A stretch of DNA of 64,000 nucleotides from Rhizophagus irregularis. Taxonomy: Eukaryota; Glomeromycota; Glomeromycetes; Glomerales; Glomeraceae. The notes under the pieces are model-generated. The model ran no database searches, had not been told where the DNA came from, and saw only the letters and a program-made list of their open reading frames with translations. Positions within the stretch are counted from its first letter, which is position 1, and each line of letters starts with the position of its first letter. The stretch is taken from positions 4,799,001-4,863,000 of the forward strand of contig NC_089433.1 in NCBI RefSeq assembly GCF_026210795.1, written 5' to 3'. The translations under genes and the position numbers were made by a program. Shown here piece by piece: positions 23,927 to 36,244 of this stretch.

Positions 23927-25139
23927 AAAAAATATCAGATATGATCTAAAAAATATGATCTACTAGTTAATACTACATAGATATTGTATGTAATAAAACT
24001 TGCTTTAATATATGATCGACCTTTAGAGCCAATATGATCTATGAATCAAACGCACGCAACGAACGTTTATGATTATAATTACCATATATAGTATTTAAAG
24101 ATGTTAATCGTTTGTTTGTTTGTTCAAATTAATAAATCTTGCCTCAATAAATGATCGACAATATAACATATTAATAATTACGTTACACATAATGTAACTG
24201 GTGTATCCCAGCTATTTATAACATTTATACCAATTTAAATTTAACCGTGTTAGTTATCATAACGGATAATAGATAAAGTAGTATAATTGTAACCTTATGG
24301 TAATACGCCACCTAATATTCCGTGCGCTTAATAACTACTTTGTTCCAGCGAAGATACTTTATAATAGCCGAATTCAATAAAAGATTGGATGGTTAAAATT
24401 TTAACCAATTTTAACCCATAAATAAACCGGAACCATTCAAAATCTCGACGATCAGAACGCAAAACCTGATGTTCATCCTAAAAATTTAAAAAATCTCGAA
24501 ACTTAATTATTCCTGAATCCTAACACTCATTTATCCCGAAACATTATCTTTTTTATTAATTTTATATTTCGCAAATTTCGCAAAAATATGGTTTGGTTTT
24601 TTTATTACATAATCAATGATTTTTAATAATATGTAAAAATTTTGTAAAAAATCTAACGATTTATATTAATACTATTAAGTATCAGGACAATGAATATTTG
24701 AATAATGAGTGTTAAGTTTCATTCGGGATTATGATTGTGAATGGCGAATGCCGAATTTGTGTTATAAGGGCGTCAAATTCAAATACATGAAATAGCATAG
24801 GTGTTACGATAACATGCACGTCATTTGAGTGGTTCGCAGCTTTGTCACCTTATTATCACGTGACTTGCTTGTATGTGATGTTTAACCGTACACTACATAC
24901 ATAGCCAATCATACACTACATGACTACATGTACTCATTTTAGCGTATAGGAATTAGATGTGGTATAGTTTTTATTTTTAGTTTAGGTTTTTTTTTTTAAT
25001 ATTGGGCATTATTATATACATTTGTATTTATCGATACTTATTGACAAGTTTTAATATAAAAAAAAAATTTAAAAAATTTTTTAGGATAGAATTTTAAATT
25101 TTAAGATATTAGTAGAGATAGATTTGTCTTATCGACTAG

Positions 25140-25353
25140 TAGTGTTTCGATCCGGATAAAACATCAAATATTTTAACGTGGGATTATGATTAAAAAAGGT
25201 TACAAATTTCGGCTTTGAGTGGACTATAATTTCGGCCAGAATTAAAATAATATTATTCCATAAATTTTTATTAATTTTGGTGGTCCCAGCCTAAATTAAC
25301 CGAGCCGGTATCCGGATAAAAACCGGATAAAACCGCTACGGATCGAAACTCTA
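25140..25353. mobile_element. hAT-type MITE with 8-bp target-site duplication
   Basis: The left end TAGTGTTTCGATCCG and the reverse complement of the right end, TAGAGTTTCGATCCG, form 15-bp inverted termini with one mismatch. TCGACTAG flanks both ends exactly (25132-25139 and 25354-25361). An 8-bp duplication and these termini fit the hAT superfamily. At 214 bp without an ORF it is non-autonomous. Repeated TCCGGATAAAA motifs lie inside. Confidence 0.85.
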
Positions 25354-25984
25354 TCGACTAGATTAGGAGAATTAATGTAGTTTAACTCAAATATTCTTTA
25401 CATATGTATATCTTAGCTAGCACTTTTATCCTTTTAACTTTATTATTAGCATTAGTTAGGTCAAAATTTTTGGTAGGGAAGGAGCGTAAGTATTTTATTT
25501 ATATATATATTTTTGTAATGTGTCTTTTGTTCTTAAAATACTCTGTTATATGGTTGTCACGTGATTTGCACGGTCGGCTCTAAGTATGGATTATGATCTT
25601 ATTTTCAATATACATCCGAATAAAGATGCGTTACAGTTTAAAAAAATAAAAAATAAAAAATATTTTTTTTTTTTTCGCGAAATTAATTATTAATGTATCT
25701 TTGCAAATTTGTATTTCATACATAACTTAAATTCAAGATCGAATTATAACATTATGCATTTACTATACGCTGCCTTGATAAGATATTACATAACTACATG
25801 TTATTAGTAAATATTTAATTATACTAAGTAAAATACTTGTTTGTATCGTTAACGTTGATTTTATGGTCACAAATATTTTGTCTTTGTCTTGGTATTCAAT
25901 TATTTTTACAAATTAATAAAGAAATGTCTAATCAAAAGCTACTTAATTTATTTATTATTATTTTCCTAAAAATATAATTATTTA

Positions 25985-26340
25985 TTTCAAGCAAACCTCG
26001 TTAGTCCCAAACTCCAGTCCCACAAAAAAGGAAGAATTAACGAATTTCTTAATATAACGAACCTATCAGTGTTGTACCAATTTTATCATGCAAAAAATCT
26101 CGCTATACTGAAGATTACTAATTAAATATCGTATACCGTATATATAAATGACTCTTATTATACCGAATTTTTTTAATACCGAATTTTGTGTGATATGCAA
26201 ATATTATACAATTCACCGCAGTATACCAAATTTTCCCGAGTTATACTAGATTTTCACATCATATTAATGAATTTTTCTTATAACGAAGGTTTTGATTGGC
26301 TAAACCACCAACTTCGTTATAAAGCGAGTATACTATATAA
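25985..26340. mobile_element. possible pogo/Tigger-like non-coding element
   Basis: The region begins with AAACCTCGTTAGTCCC and contains many TATACCGAATTT/CGTTATA phrases and a hairpin (TATAACGAAG at 26279-26288 with CTTCGTTATA at 26312-26321). CTCGTTATA-type ends are common in Tigger-related MITEs. I could not fix exact borders or a TA duplication. Confidence 0.35.
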
Positions 26341-26374
26341 AGAATACTATGATAAAAAACAACTTATAAAGGAA

Positions 26375-26687
26375 ATAAAATTTGTGCGCACCCGCGCATG
26401 TGCGCACCCCTCCATTTTTGGTAATTTTTATATAGTAAATTTGTCGATCATTAATTATCACATGATTTTAGTAAAATCCCGATTTTTTTAAATATTCATG
26501 CTGCAACTCTCATGTACATATTATAGAGCCTTAAAAATTTATTTACTATGCGTAATTTTGCATATTCTACAACTTTACTTAATGAGCCATGAAGGGTTTA
26601 GAATGTCATTTTTGACTTTTATATATAATATATCCATGGGGGTGCGCACATGCGCAGGTGCGCACAAATTTTAAACCCTTATATAAA
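26375..26687. mobile_element. inverted-repeat element with GTGCGCAC-rich termini
   Basis: AAATTTGTGCGCACC, then GCGCATGTGCGCACCCC, at about 26379-26410 is mirrored by GGGGTGCGCACATGCGC, then GGTGCGCACAAATTT, at about 26638-26671: about 32-bp inverted repeats with one mismatch. TTATAAAGGAA occurs on both sides (26364-26374 and 26688-26698). This could be an 11-bp target-site duplication, although the right inverted repeat is not flush with it. Possibly MULE-like. Confidence 0.6.
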
Positions 26688-26989
26688 TTATAAAGGAATT
26701 TAACAAACGTGATTAAAATATATCATAAAATACTCTCCCTTCAAAGTGGGTATGATTTCTCAGTCCTTTCAATTGTACTACTAATTTAAATACTTATACA
26801 GTATTTGTAGTAGGAATTCTTTTAATTTTTTTTTTTGTTATATTTTGTCTTTTCCTATCTCATGTATTATTTACTACGTAGTTTCCGTATTTTGTTTGTT
26901 ATAATTTCAAAGGTATGATATTGTTTAAATTCATATATAATATAATCCGTTTAATAAAATAAAAAAAAACGGATTATTTTTATGTCGAT

Positions 26990-27420
26990 GACCATTACTA
27001 GGAAACGCACATTGTCATGTGCCGGAAGATCATTAGTCCTTCGGACTAAATCTTACAAGGATGTGATCAGCACCAATCGTTTCGTTATATCGGTTAATTT
27101 TAATTTTTTTTTTATTTGACCCCAAAATGGAACCAGACAAGACCTCGAGTTATATATGTAGGTCAGGGGAGATCGGCTCACATTTACTATTAGCTCTACG
27201 CATTTCTTCAGGCCGGCACTATGTAATGCTAGTCGGAATTATCCACAAATGGAAGCGATCTACATGATTTTGGCTCATTCTAAGTAAATAACCAGGACTG
27301 ACCTTTCTATGGTCCTAACCAGACACATTTTCGATTTTTTACGATTTCTGGTGTTACGCGAAAATCATACGTGCGATCCGGACGATTTTTGCCGTGATAC
27401 CGACAAACGTTAGAATTTTC
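26990..27420. other. GC-elevated island, unclassified repeat candidate
   Basis: This stretch is clearly less AT-rich than its neighbours and contains the hairpin AGTCCTTCGGACT near 27034 and CpG-bearing phrases such as CGTGCGATCCGGACG near 27370. No ORF of note. It may be a transposable-element fragment; I cannot name it. Confidence 0.35.
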
Positions 27421-27939
27421 TTTATAATTTATTTTTATGAAAAATTAGACGCAAATTATTTGAAATGAAAAATATTCAAAATATATTTGTTTTATTAAAA
27501 TTTAATACTTTAAATATAGTAAAAATAAATAAAAATAATTAGAAATTAATATTGAGATTTGGTAAAATTCGATTCTTGTAAAATCTACAAAATAAAAATA
27601 ATATTTATTAACATTAATTTGATCTTGGGTTTAGTGTTATATATTTTCCAGTGAGTTTTTAGTAATGTGTACACATGCATGAAGAATTACTGAAATATAT
27701 TCATAATAAATTACTTCATTGCTTTTAGTGACTGTCCCCATATTGGATAACTTGATATTTATATCTTTAAGGCAATGTAAAAATTGGTTTTGTGAATTAC
27801 TTCATTATATTAATCAAAGAGAAAAAATATTATTTGGTAAAAACTACAGTATATCTTTTATTTGACCAACTTCTTCTTAGTACAGACTACAGAGAATGTA
27901 CAACCATCAATCTTCTTTTTGTGAATAATTTCTATTTGA

Positions 27940-29180
27940 TCCCTAAGTTCCATTCTTGCAAAAAAAGGATCAAAACAGCACTTCCATCAGGCATACCATA
28001 ATCTCAAAAATCTTTCTTGCTCATGTTATCATACCCTAAGATTCATTCTTGCAAAAAAGAGATTGAAACAGCAATTCCATTAGTCATAATCTCATTTAAA
28101 ATTTTTTTTTACTTTATTTTCAATATTCTTTATTAAAATAAAAGGAAATATACTGTATAATATATTTTAGAAGTAAAAAAAAAAAATTAACATTATTGTT
28201 ATTCTAACTGATAATGATTCTTAACTGTATAATAAGTTCTGAATATTGATTATGATTGTATATTAAACATTGGCTGTATATCTCCAATAAGATTTGGTTT
28301 AAGTTGATCTTGATATTTCCAATGTAAATCACCAATATCATAATTTCCTATAAATTCCCATCCATCTTGTTTTACATGATATACATTAATAGAACCACCA
28401 GATGCAGAATCCCTATGGCAGCATAATAAATTGAATGTTTTCCAAGTTCAATAGCTTTTTGAACAGTTAAATCAGAATCAAATCCACTATCTACAACTTC
28501 ATAAGCAAATGGAGATCCAGAACCAACTGATGTTTCCCATCTGAATCTATATAAAAAATATTTGGTTCAGTTTTATCCCAACTGGCAACCATAGTTCCCA
28601 TTGAAAGTTCTATTCCTTTATATGTATAAACTATGTTTGCCAATAATTTTGAAGCTGTTGCTACAGAAATTTGTTCTTTATTTCTCAATTCATACAGTAA
28701 TCTGCAATGTCTTCTGAATTCTCTCTTCCAGAATATACATCAGCAGTACTACTGACCATTGTTTCTAAAGATAGGCATTGATTTTGATAACCTTTCTAAC
28801 AGTTTTGTGTAGCAATGAAACTTTCAGCAGAAGTATATGAATCAACAGCAACTATGATGGCATGATGCCCCTTGGAATTTAAATGAAAGTGTCATGTTTC
28901 TTGCTCATATCATCATATTCAAGCCCTAAGTTCCATTTTTGAAATTGAAACAGCAGTTCCATCAAGCATACCATAATCTTAAAAATCTTTCTGACTTCTC
29001 CTTGTAAATGATTTCTTCATCATCATGGTCAAGCCTTTATTATTTTTAAGTTGTTTTTGGCAATAAATTCTGAATATTGATTATGATTGTATATCAAACA
29101 TTGGCCATACAGTTCCCATCTTGGTCCAGTTTTGTCCCAACTGGTGACCAACTGACTATAGTTCCCATTGAAAGTTCCAT
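27940..29180 (-). pseudogene. proteasome 20S beta5 (PRE2-type) pseudogene with duplicated pieces
   Basis: Minus-strand coding from about 28905 to 28300 reads as a beta5 proteasome subunit without introns: [115 protein letters not shown]. Stops and frame changes are frequent, and the intact frame 28491-28688 covers only the middle. The catalytic Thr region is replaced (the GTTT start is not preserved). Extra copies of short pieces lie on both sides: the phrase CTTCCATCAGGCATACCATA near 27980 recurs in altered form near 28065 and 28955, and the YKG.ELSMGT segment recurs near 29110-29200. A retrocopy or a much-rearranged duplicate; not functional. Confidence 0.75.
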
Positions 29181-29199
29181 TCCTTTATATGGATATCTT

Positions 29200-32100
29200 A
29201 ATTAATATCTCTCCTTATTTCTTAAATATCACTTTTACTCATAGATTAGCTCTCCAATGATATCAGGGTGTAAAGATCCTTGTATGATATAATATGAAAA
29301 AAATTATTGCAAAAGTTATTAATTTTGAATTATAAAAATATCATTGCAAAAAAAATTGAATTACAAAAATAAAATATTATTGAAAAAAATTAAAATAAAA
29401 AATATTATTGCAAAAAAAATTTTGGATTTTGGAAAAAAAAAATATTTTGAAAAAAAAAAATCACAAAAAAAAATTTGGCAATTAATTACAGGTCTTTATA
29501 TTAAAAAAAAAATTTGCTCATACTTATTTTCAATAATTATGAGTCAATACTGCATCACTTTTATTAATATTGTAACTTACAATTAAAAATGACTCACAGT
29601 TAAATGATAATCTTTCTATGTTTTTCATTATTACTCATAATTACACCAATATTTTTTTATTAATGACTCATAAGTTAAATGATAATCTTTTTATGTTTTT
29701 CAATATTACTCATAGTTACACCAATATTTTTTATTAAATTTTTACATATGATTACTATATATGATATATACATCATACTAATAAATTGTTTGTAGCAGAG
29801 ACTTATCTGAAATTTTTATTACAAAAAAATATCTAATTTATCATGAAGATAGTAAATAAAAGTAATGATACTTATATATATAAAAGGGACGGGTTTATGT
29901 AAAAAAGGAGTTGATACTACATTAAAAACTAATGCATATAATGAATTATGTGGAATGTTAAACAATTTTATTAATACAAAAATTTGTCAAATGTTTCACA
30001 GCTGAGTTTAAAAGATCTAATTGCTAATCTGATTGTTTTTACCCAAAGAGGAAGGCCACCAAATCAGTATAAGTTCTTTAGAAATAGCACAATCAAGATT
30101 AAAACATAAGCCACTTTCAGATATATCTGGTAATAGGAATGTGGGTAAAATAGAAGAAATTAAAATGAGAAACATTGGATAATCATAAATCAAGACAGGT
30201 TAAAAATTGTAAAGAGTATGGACATTATAGTAAAACTTGACCTGTACTAAATGAATAAAGAGTACCAATTCAATTTGGTATTGCTTTTAATAAAAGCTTT
30301 GATTTCCTTATATTTGTATTTTTTTGCTTTTTTAGTTGTTCCTTTTTAGTTGTTTAAATCCAAAGCAGTATTGTCTTTAATAATTAAAGTGCAGTGCGTA
30401 CGCGGGCTGAAGCTATTGGTAAATTATAAAAACATTACAAATATCCGACCAACATTAAGTAATTTTGGTGATTTCAGTAACTGTATCACTGGTGAAATCA
30501 CTGGTAACACCGGCCTACAGTAATTTTAACCCCAGTTAAAATTAGCAGACCTATTTTGTAAATTGTTTTTTAATTGTTGTAATTGTTTAATTAATAATAC
30601 TTATTGAATTATTTAATAATACAGTTATTTTCATATTAGTCCTTTTTTTACCAATTTTTTTCCATATTATTGTTTTGATTTTTTACTATTTTTTTTTCGC
30701 ATGATTTTATCTTTTTTTCTTTTTTTTTTTACTTTTTTACTATTAATAGATCTCATTATTGTGATTAATTTAACTTGTAACAATCGGATCAAAACAAAGT
30801 TTTAAGTAAACAAGCTATTAGAAGTTAGAACCTTATTTAATGATAATACCTGCATATTTTAACTTGCTTTCGTAAGTTTCATAAGTTTACTATTTATCTT
30901 ACATAAAGTCACTATATCGCAAAATTTAGTTATAAGTAATGTTAAAAGTACAGATCATGCATTGAATTATATCTCTGGTTATGTCTATACTTTGGAAGAG
31001 ATATTGTTTTGTGAAGTTCTAAAGGTCAAATTACTAGATTATAATATAATTTACTGTAAAATGGAATATTATGAAATAAGACTAAGAGATACTGATTTTT
31101 CTATAAAAGATTATGTATTTCACATCATAAAGCGATAATTTCGTTTGAGATATAATAATTTCGTTTGTCATATATAAGAAATCGATACAATGAACTATGA
31201 AGATTTTTAATTGGAAGGAACGTACTATTCATATTTTATATAAGATTAAAATATTATTGAAATAATTCCATAGTTCTGTAACTTTGTAATATATTTAATG
31301 CTCATATTTTTGAACACCTTTGAAATCTTTCTCCTATGAAAAGTTTTAGTGATATAATCAGTAACCACTTATTTGATAAAAAATAAAATAAAAAATATAT
31401 ATATACTGTATATATATATATATAAATACAATAAATAAACACTAATTTTTTATATTCATTTCATCGTATCAATTCAACTTCAACTCATAAAGAAATTAAT
31501 CTAATAAAGTGCTTTAAATTTTAAAATTTTAAAATTGGTTGCAAATTAACGTGATTTTTATGTAATCAAGATCAGTAAGAATTAAGCTGTTAATTTAGAA
31601 TAACTGAAACAAATTAAAATATATTACTCACAATCTGAAACTATGAATAAGAAAATATTGTGAACAAGGTTTTAGGTTACTTGGAAATTCCAACTTATGA
31701 AATTATTGGTGGCGAAACCAAAATAAGCGTTGGCTTACAATAATATATAACAAAATCCATTAAATACAAATCGAACAAAAAGAAAATTTAGGTTGGATAT
31801 TAGTCTAACAAGTTAATAAAGGTTAGCAGATTTAAACTTTGCGTACTACTAAAGTAAAAGGATATTCTTGGTAGATATAATTCTCAAAATTGTATCTTTT
31901 TAATACTTGATATAAAATTAGAATATTTTTTTTTTTTTTAACTGATAATTTATTCGGTTCATAAATCCTATTGTAAAGTGAAAGTAGATTTTTGACAGTG
32001 TACTTTAAACGCTACAAAAATTTTATCGACCAAAATTGTTCAAAATATATTATTTTCCATCATACTGTATACGAATTGATGGATTATAGAAAGTAAGTTT

Positions 32101-34171
32101 TCTTTTCTTAACCAAAGAGCGGGAGGATTATATCAAATTAAAGTTCCTTTTTTTAGCACCATATCAACATACCATGGTATATATAGTAACGTTATTAATT
32201 TTTTTATCTGTTATCAACAATTACATTTCATATTTAAATATTTTAAGCAACATTAAAATAAAGTCATTAAATTATCGAAATCTCCAAATTGGATGACTTT
32301 ATTAATTTAAATTCTTCAATAAACACTACATGATAGTAATTTAGTTTTTGAAGATATCAGCGTAACGTTTAAAGCCAAAATTCTGTATTACTTAGTTTGT
32401 ACCTTGAAAACTAATCATTTGAATGTTAAGAGATAAACACTCAAATTAATCCATTTAATATTACATACTATATTATTATTAATTAGTAATCCATGTACCA
32501 ATCGGACCACCCCTTAAATCTGCATTTCCAATATAGGAATATCCACCAATTTTTAATCGAATAGATTGAAATTTTTAATGAAAAAACTTTGACATTTGCT
32601 TTATTTTATTAAAGTATCAAAAATAGCTCTTAAAAAAGTCAAACTTTCACCAATAAACTTTAAATTTCTTCAATTCGTAATTTGTGTAACCATCGACACA
32701 AAACCGAAAAATTTTTTCACTTAATAATTTGAAAATAAATGCTTTAAATATGTTCAGAACTTATATTTTAAGATAAAATTACCATTTTTAAATTCCTAAA
32801 GATTGATTTATAAAAGTTTCATATAAGCATTAAAAATGGGAAAATGGATTATTGTTAGTTAACCTTAAAGTAGGAAATATTTTTACATTTATTATATCAT
32901 TTTTTTTTTAATATTCTATTAATATATGTCCAAAGTATATATGTGTGAATTTTGAGACTTCTTGCTAGTACTTTTATTAGAAAAAAAAATGATAAATAAT
33001 TTTTACTAAAATTTCGCTAATTGATGATATTTAAAAGCAATTCGCAAAATTTTGAGTTTTGAAATACTTAAATTTATATTTTTACAAAATAGATTTAATC
33101 TCTAAGTTTTTTTTAAAAAAAAATTTAATTGGTTTGGCTAAAAATTGACCGACTTTACTTTTTTTGGAAGTGGAGATTTGATTTTGCCGATCACTAGGTC
33201 CGATTCATTCGTGGATCGGCAATTAATTTACAAAAAGATGAAATTCTTTCATTAGTTAAACTTTTTTTTTCTTTTATGCAAAAATTAACAAATTATTCTT
33301 TTATGGATAACTGTTTAATACAAACTGAAATTCTTGGTTAGTGTGGTTGTCTAGTTAAAATTGATAAATTTAAGTAAGATGCAAATGCACAATAAATTTT
33401 TAAATTTAAATTTTTTTTTTCAGTTTGATCTGTAAAGTTAGACAGACATTCAAAATTTTACGTATATTATCTTTCGTTCATCTACAAATCACAATATTAA
33501 ACTTAACCACTTTTTTAATATAATTTTCAAAATTTTATTTGATAAATCGGTATAATACAGTATTTTCAATTGTTCAATCAAGATCTTTGTCAATTTATTC
33601 TTATTATACTATACTAAGCCTGTAAATTGAAATATTCGAATTATTTCCCCATTTCCTAAAAGTTAACATGATGGTTGACTTGCAAAGACAACGCATGTGT
33701 TCCTGTTATTTTTCCCGTATTTATAGTATAATAACGACTGCTCAACCATGTCTTGATGAGGCATCAAGATTATTTGACAAGTACATTTTTTGCTATCTCT
33801 CGGTAAATATCCTAATGACATAAAGATAATATTTAGCAAAAAATATTTTCATCTGGTTCTTAATTTTTTGTCATACTGTGATAATAATAAATATACCACT
33901 CCCTAAATGATATATTAGAATATTTGAGGGATTTTTCAGTTATAAGAGATACTATATAAAAGGGGATATCACGTAATCCTATAGCTCCTTAGGTGTTACT
34001 CAAAAATCTATTATATCAAAAATAATTCTATTCATCGTATAAGGAAATAAAACATTTCCTAAGCGTTGACTAATTGATTGATTAAAATGTTAAAAAAATA
34101 TTATAAATCATGCTAAACTTAAATTGCGTTAATCGTACAAACACAATTTCTAATTTTTCATAAGAATGTTT
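29200..34171. other. intergenic
   Basis: Very AT-rich. It includes homopolymer-rich ORFs that are not genes (29344-29586, Lys/Ile only), a MULE-like transposase fragment (29880-30260), an AT dinucleotide run near 31395-31425 and a GC-richer patch near 30385-30545 (GTGCAGTGCGTACGCGGGCT and short CACTGGTGAAATCACTGGT repeats), probably a transposon remnant. Nothing else recognised. Confidence 0.5.
29880..30260 (+). pseudogene. probable MULE-type transposase C-terminal fragment
   Basis: Frames in this stretch give AYNELCGMLNNFINTKI, LKDLIANLIVFTQRGRPPNQ and, further on, QVKNCKECGHYSKT with a zinc-knuckle CxxCGHxxxT. A GRPP basic motif followed by a CCHC-like knuckle is typical of the end of MULE/FAR1-type transposases. 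Stops intervene; only a short relic remains. Confidence 0.4.
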
Positions 34172-34850
34172 TCAATCGTTATCACGCAAGTCGCTAAGAA
34201 TGATAACATCAGCATTATTGAATACCGACTCATTGAAAGGCGAAGGATGTATATTTATACCATGGAATGATGATGGTACTACGGCAATCCATAAAAAAAA
34301 AAATAAATCTTTCAAAGTAAATAATTAATTAATCAAGCAAATTTTGCTTAATGGTAAACTTACCTTTTACTTTCACAATAAATAATCCAATTATCACTAC
34401 AAAGACAATAACTTGAAATATATGCAGTAACTATATAAATTCTATTGAACATGTTAGAATAATCTTACAGGCTTCTATTAATATAAGATTGAATGTCAGC
34501 TATTGAATATAAAAATTTTCCAATCTGTGAAAAAATATTTGTAGACCCAGGTTGTGATTTAGTTCGACTTTGAAGTACACTATCACCAAAGAAATGCGCC
34601 AATTCCTTCATTATCCTTCTATAAAAGACAAATATGAAATAAAAATAACCAATTATTTAATATTTTAAATTATCTTACCGTCCAAATAAAACCGTAGCTC
34701 AAATCTTTGCTTTGAATATTCGGTAACAGTAAACATATGATTATAATTAATAAATAAATATGAAATTAATACTATTCCAATTGAACGAACTCCACCATCC
34801 ACACCTTCACCAATCACCATCATCATCCAATTTATGACTGACGCTATTTA
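34172..34850 (-). pseudogene. multi-exon membrane-protein gene, frame-damaged
   Basis: The minus strand shows coherent coding between good splice sites. The exon about 34850-34679 has NWMMMVIGEGVDGGVRSIGI, VLISYLFINYNHMFTVTEYS and RFELRFYLDG. Exon 34618-34469 has RIMKELAHFFGDSVLQSRTK and STNIFSQIGKFLYSIADIQS. Exon 34430-34364 encodes a transmembrane helix (LLHIFQVIVFVVIIGLFIV). The last exon, 34308-34172, ends LSDLRDND before TGA. Junctions 1-2 and 2-3 are each out of phase by one base although the donors (GTAAG) and acceptors (ATAG) look real, so the gene is either mutated or contains indel errors. At least two hydrophobic segments suggest an integral membrane protein. The family is unrecognised; the upstream part of the gene was not found. 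Confidence 0.5.
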
Positions 34851-36244
34851 TTAAAAAATGTTCAGTTTAATTAATTAATTTGCTAGTACCAATTTTATTT
34901 TGGTACAATTTATAACAGACGAACTTTAAATTTTTTGGGGCAATGTGAAAATCAAAAACAAAGATCTGATTTTATGTTATTTTTTAACGTAATGAAAATA
35001 CAGGCGTGTAACGAACGTCTGCATACTGTAGTCATGTTATTTATCTACGTGCGCAGTAAAACATTATTCAAAATTATTCAATTTATGAATGGGTTACTAA
35101 AATAAAGGTTTTAACCAAAAATAGAAGGATTGACTACGATTATTTATTTTTTTTTCGGGCCGTATTATTTCCGATACAATGATCTGCGTTACATTTTATG
35201 GCGAATTTTTATCGCCGTTTTTCTCCGAGGGTAAAACATGTTTTAACTAAAATTAGAAATTTGTTTACGTTAAATAATAAAATATGCCTATAGAAGAATT
35301 TTTTGAAATTTTTTTTTTCAAATTTAATTAATATACAAAAATTAGAATTTTACGTGGGCCAATCTAAATTTAGGATTCATTTATTTTAACTTTTGACATA
35401 TATTTTTATCAAAAATGGATTTAATTTATATATTTAACTTTTATTATTTTTTAAGCGTATCAGCTATCAGGTATGATACTCAGAAAATTTTTTGAAAAAA
35501 AAAATTTATTTTTTTAATACTATTTGTATATTTTAAGTATATTTGTGAGTATACCGAGTATAACAAGATTCTTAATTTATAATAATCATTTAATTATACA
35601 ATGTATCGTCAAATTTCTGAGAACATAAAAAAAATTACTATGTAATTATTACAATTGTATTAGTGTAACGATTTTTTACACCTATACAATAGGTTTTATT
35701 TGTGGAAATATTCAACTCATACTCATTTATTTATCTACCAATTTCATTGAAGAACATGTTGATTAAAAATGTTTCTTATAATCTTAAAATTTTTCAAAAA
35801 TTAAGCTTGTTTATTTTACATTAACATTTTTTTTTATTTTAGATTCTACTTAAATAGAGCTTTTAATATATAATGCTTTTAAATTAAAGTTTATTTAAAT
35901 AATAGGATGTTAAAATACATAAATTATTTGAAATTTTGCGTATGTCTTACTATACTAAAACACAGTGAAATTCGACACATCAGACCAATCAAACCTTTTT
36001 CAAGAATTTGATATATTATGGAAAACGTGACTGCTTATTTATTGATGTAGATCAGTGCATCGGAAAAAATATGACCCGAAAAAAATTCATTTTTTTATTG
36101 TAACTTCTACTTTTGATTAAATATATTCCTTTTTAGTAATTCATTCATGGAATATTGAATAAAAAAAAATTTTTTTTTTTCAAAAAATAAATTTCTAAAC
36201 ATAACCTGCTGCGTATGAGGATAGAATAATTACCTCCTAACCAA
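34851..36244. other. intergenic / promoter side of the Sel1 kinase
   Basis: AT-rich with no supported gene. The region just before 36245 has long A and T tracts and no clear TATA consensus that stands out from background. Confidence 0.5.

Larger units (their letters stand above)
23927..28260. other. intergenic, transposon-rich
   Basis: No gene supported. It holds a small hAT-type element (25140-25353), a pogo-like palindromic patch (about 25985-26340), a GTGCGCAC inverted-repeat element (about 26375-26687) and a GC-richer unclassified island (26990-27420). The open frame 26186-26491 lies across these elements and is not a gene. Confidence 0.55.

Noticed and set aside
29344-29586. 80-residue open frame rich in Lys/Ile
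   Set aside because: Low-complexity A-tract translation with no domain and no splice or promoter context.
30960-31140. Open stretch reading YISGYVYTLEEILFCEVLKV and onward
   Set aside because: About 55 codons open without ATG, domain or splice context; likely chance or an unidentifiable relic.
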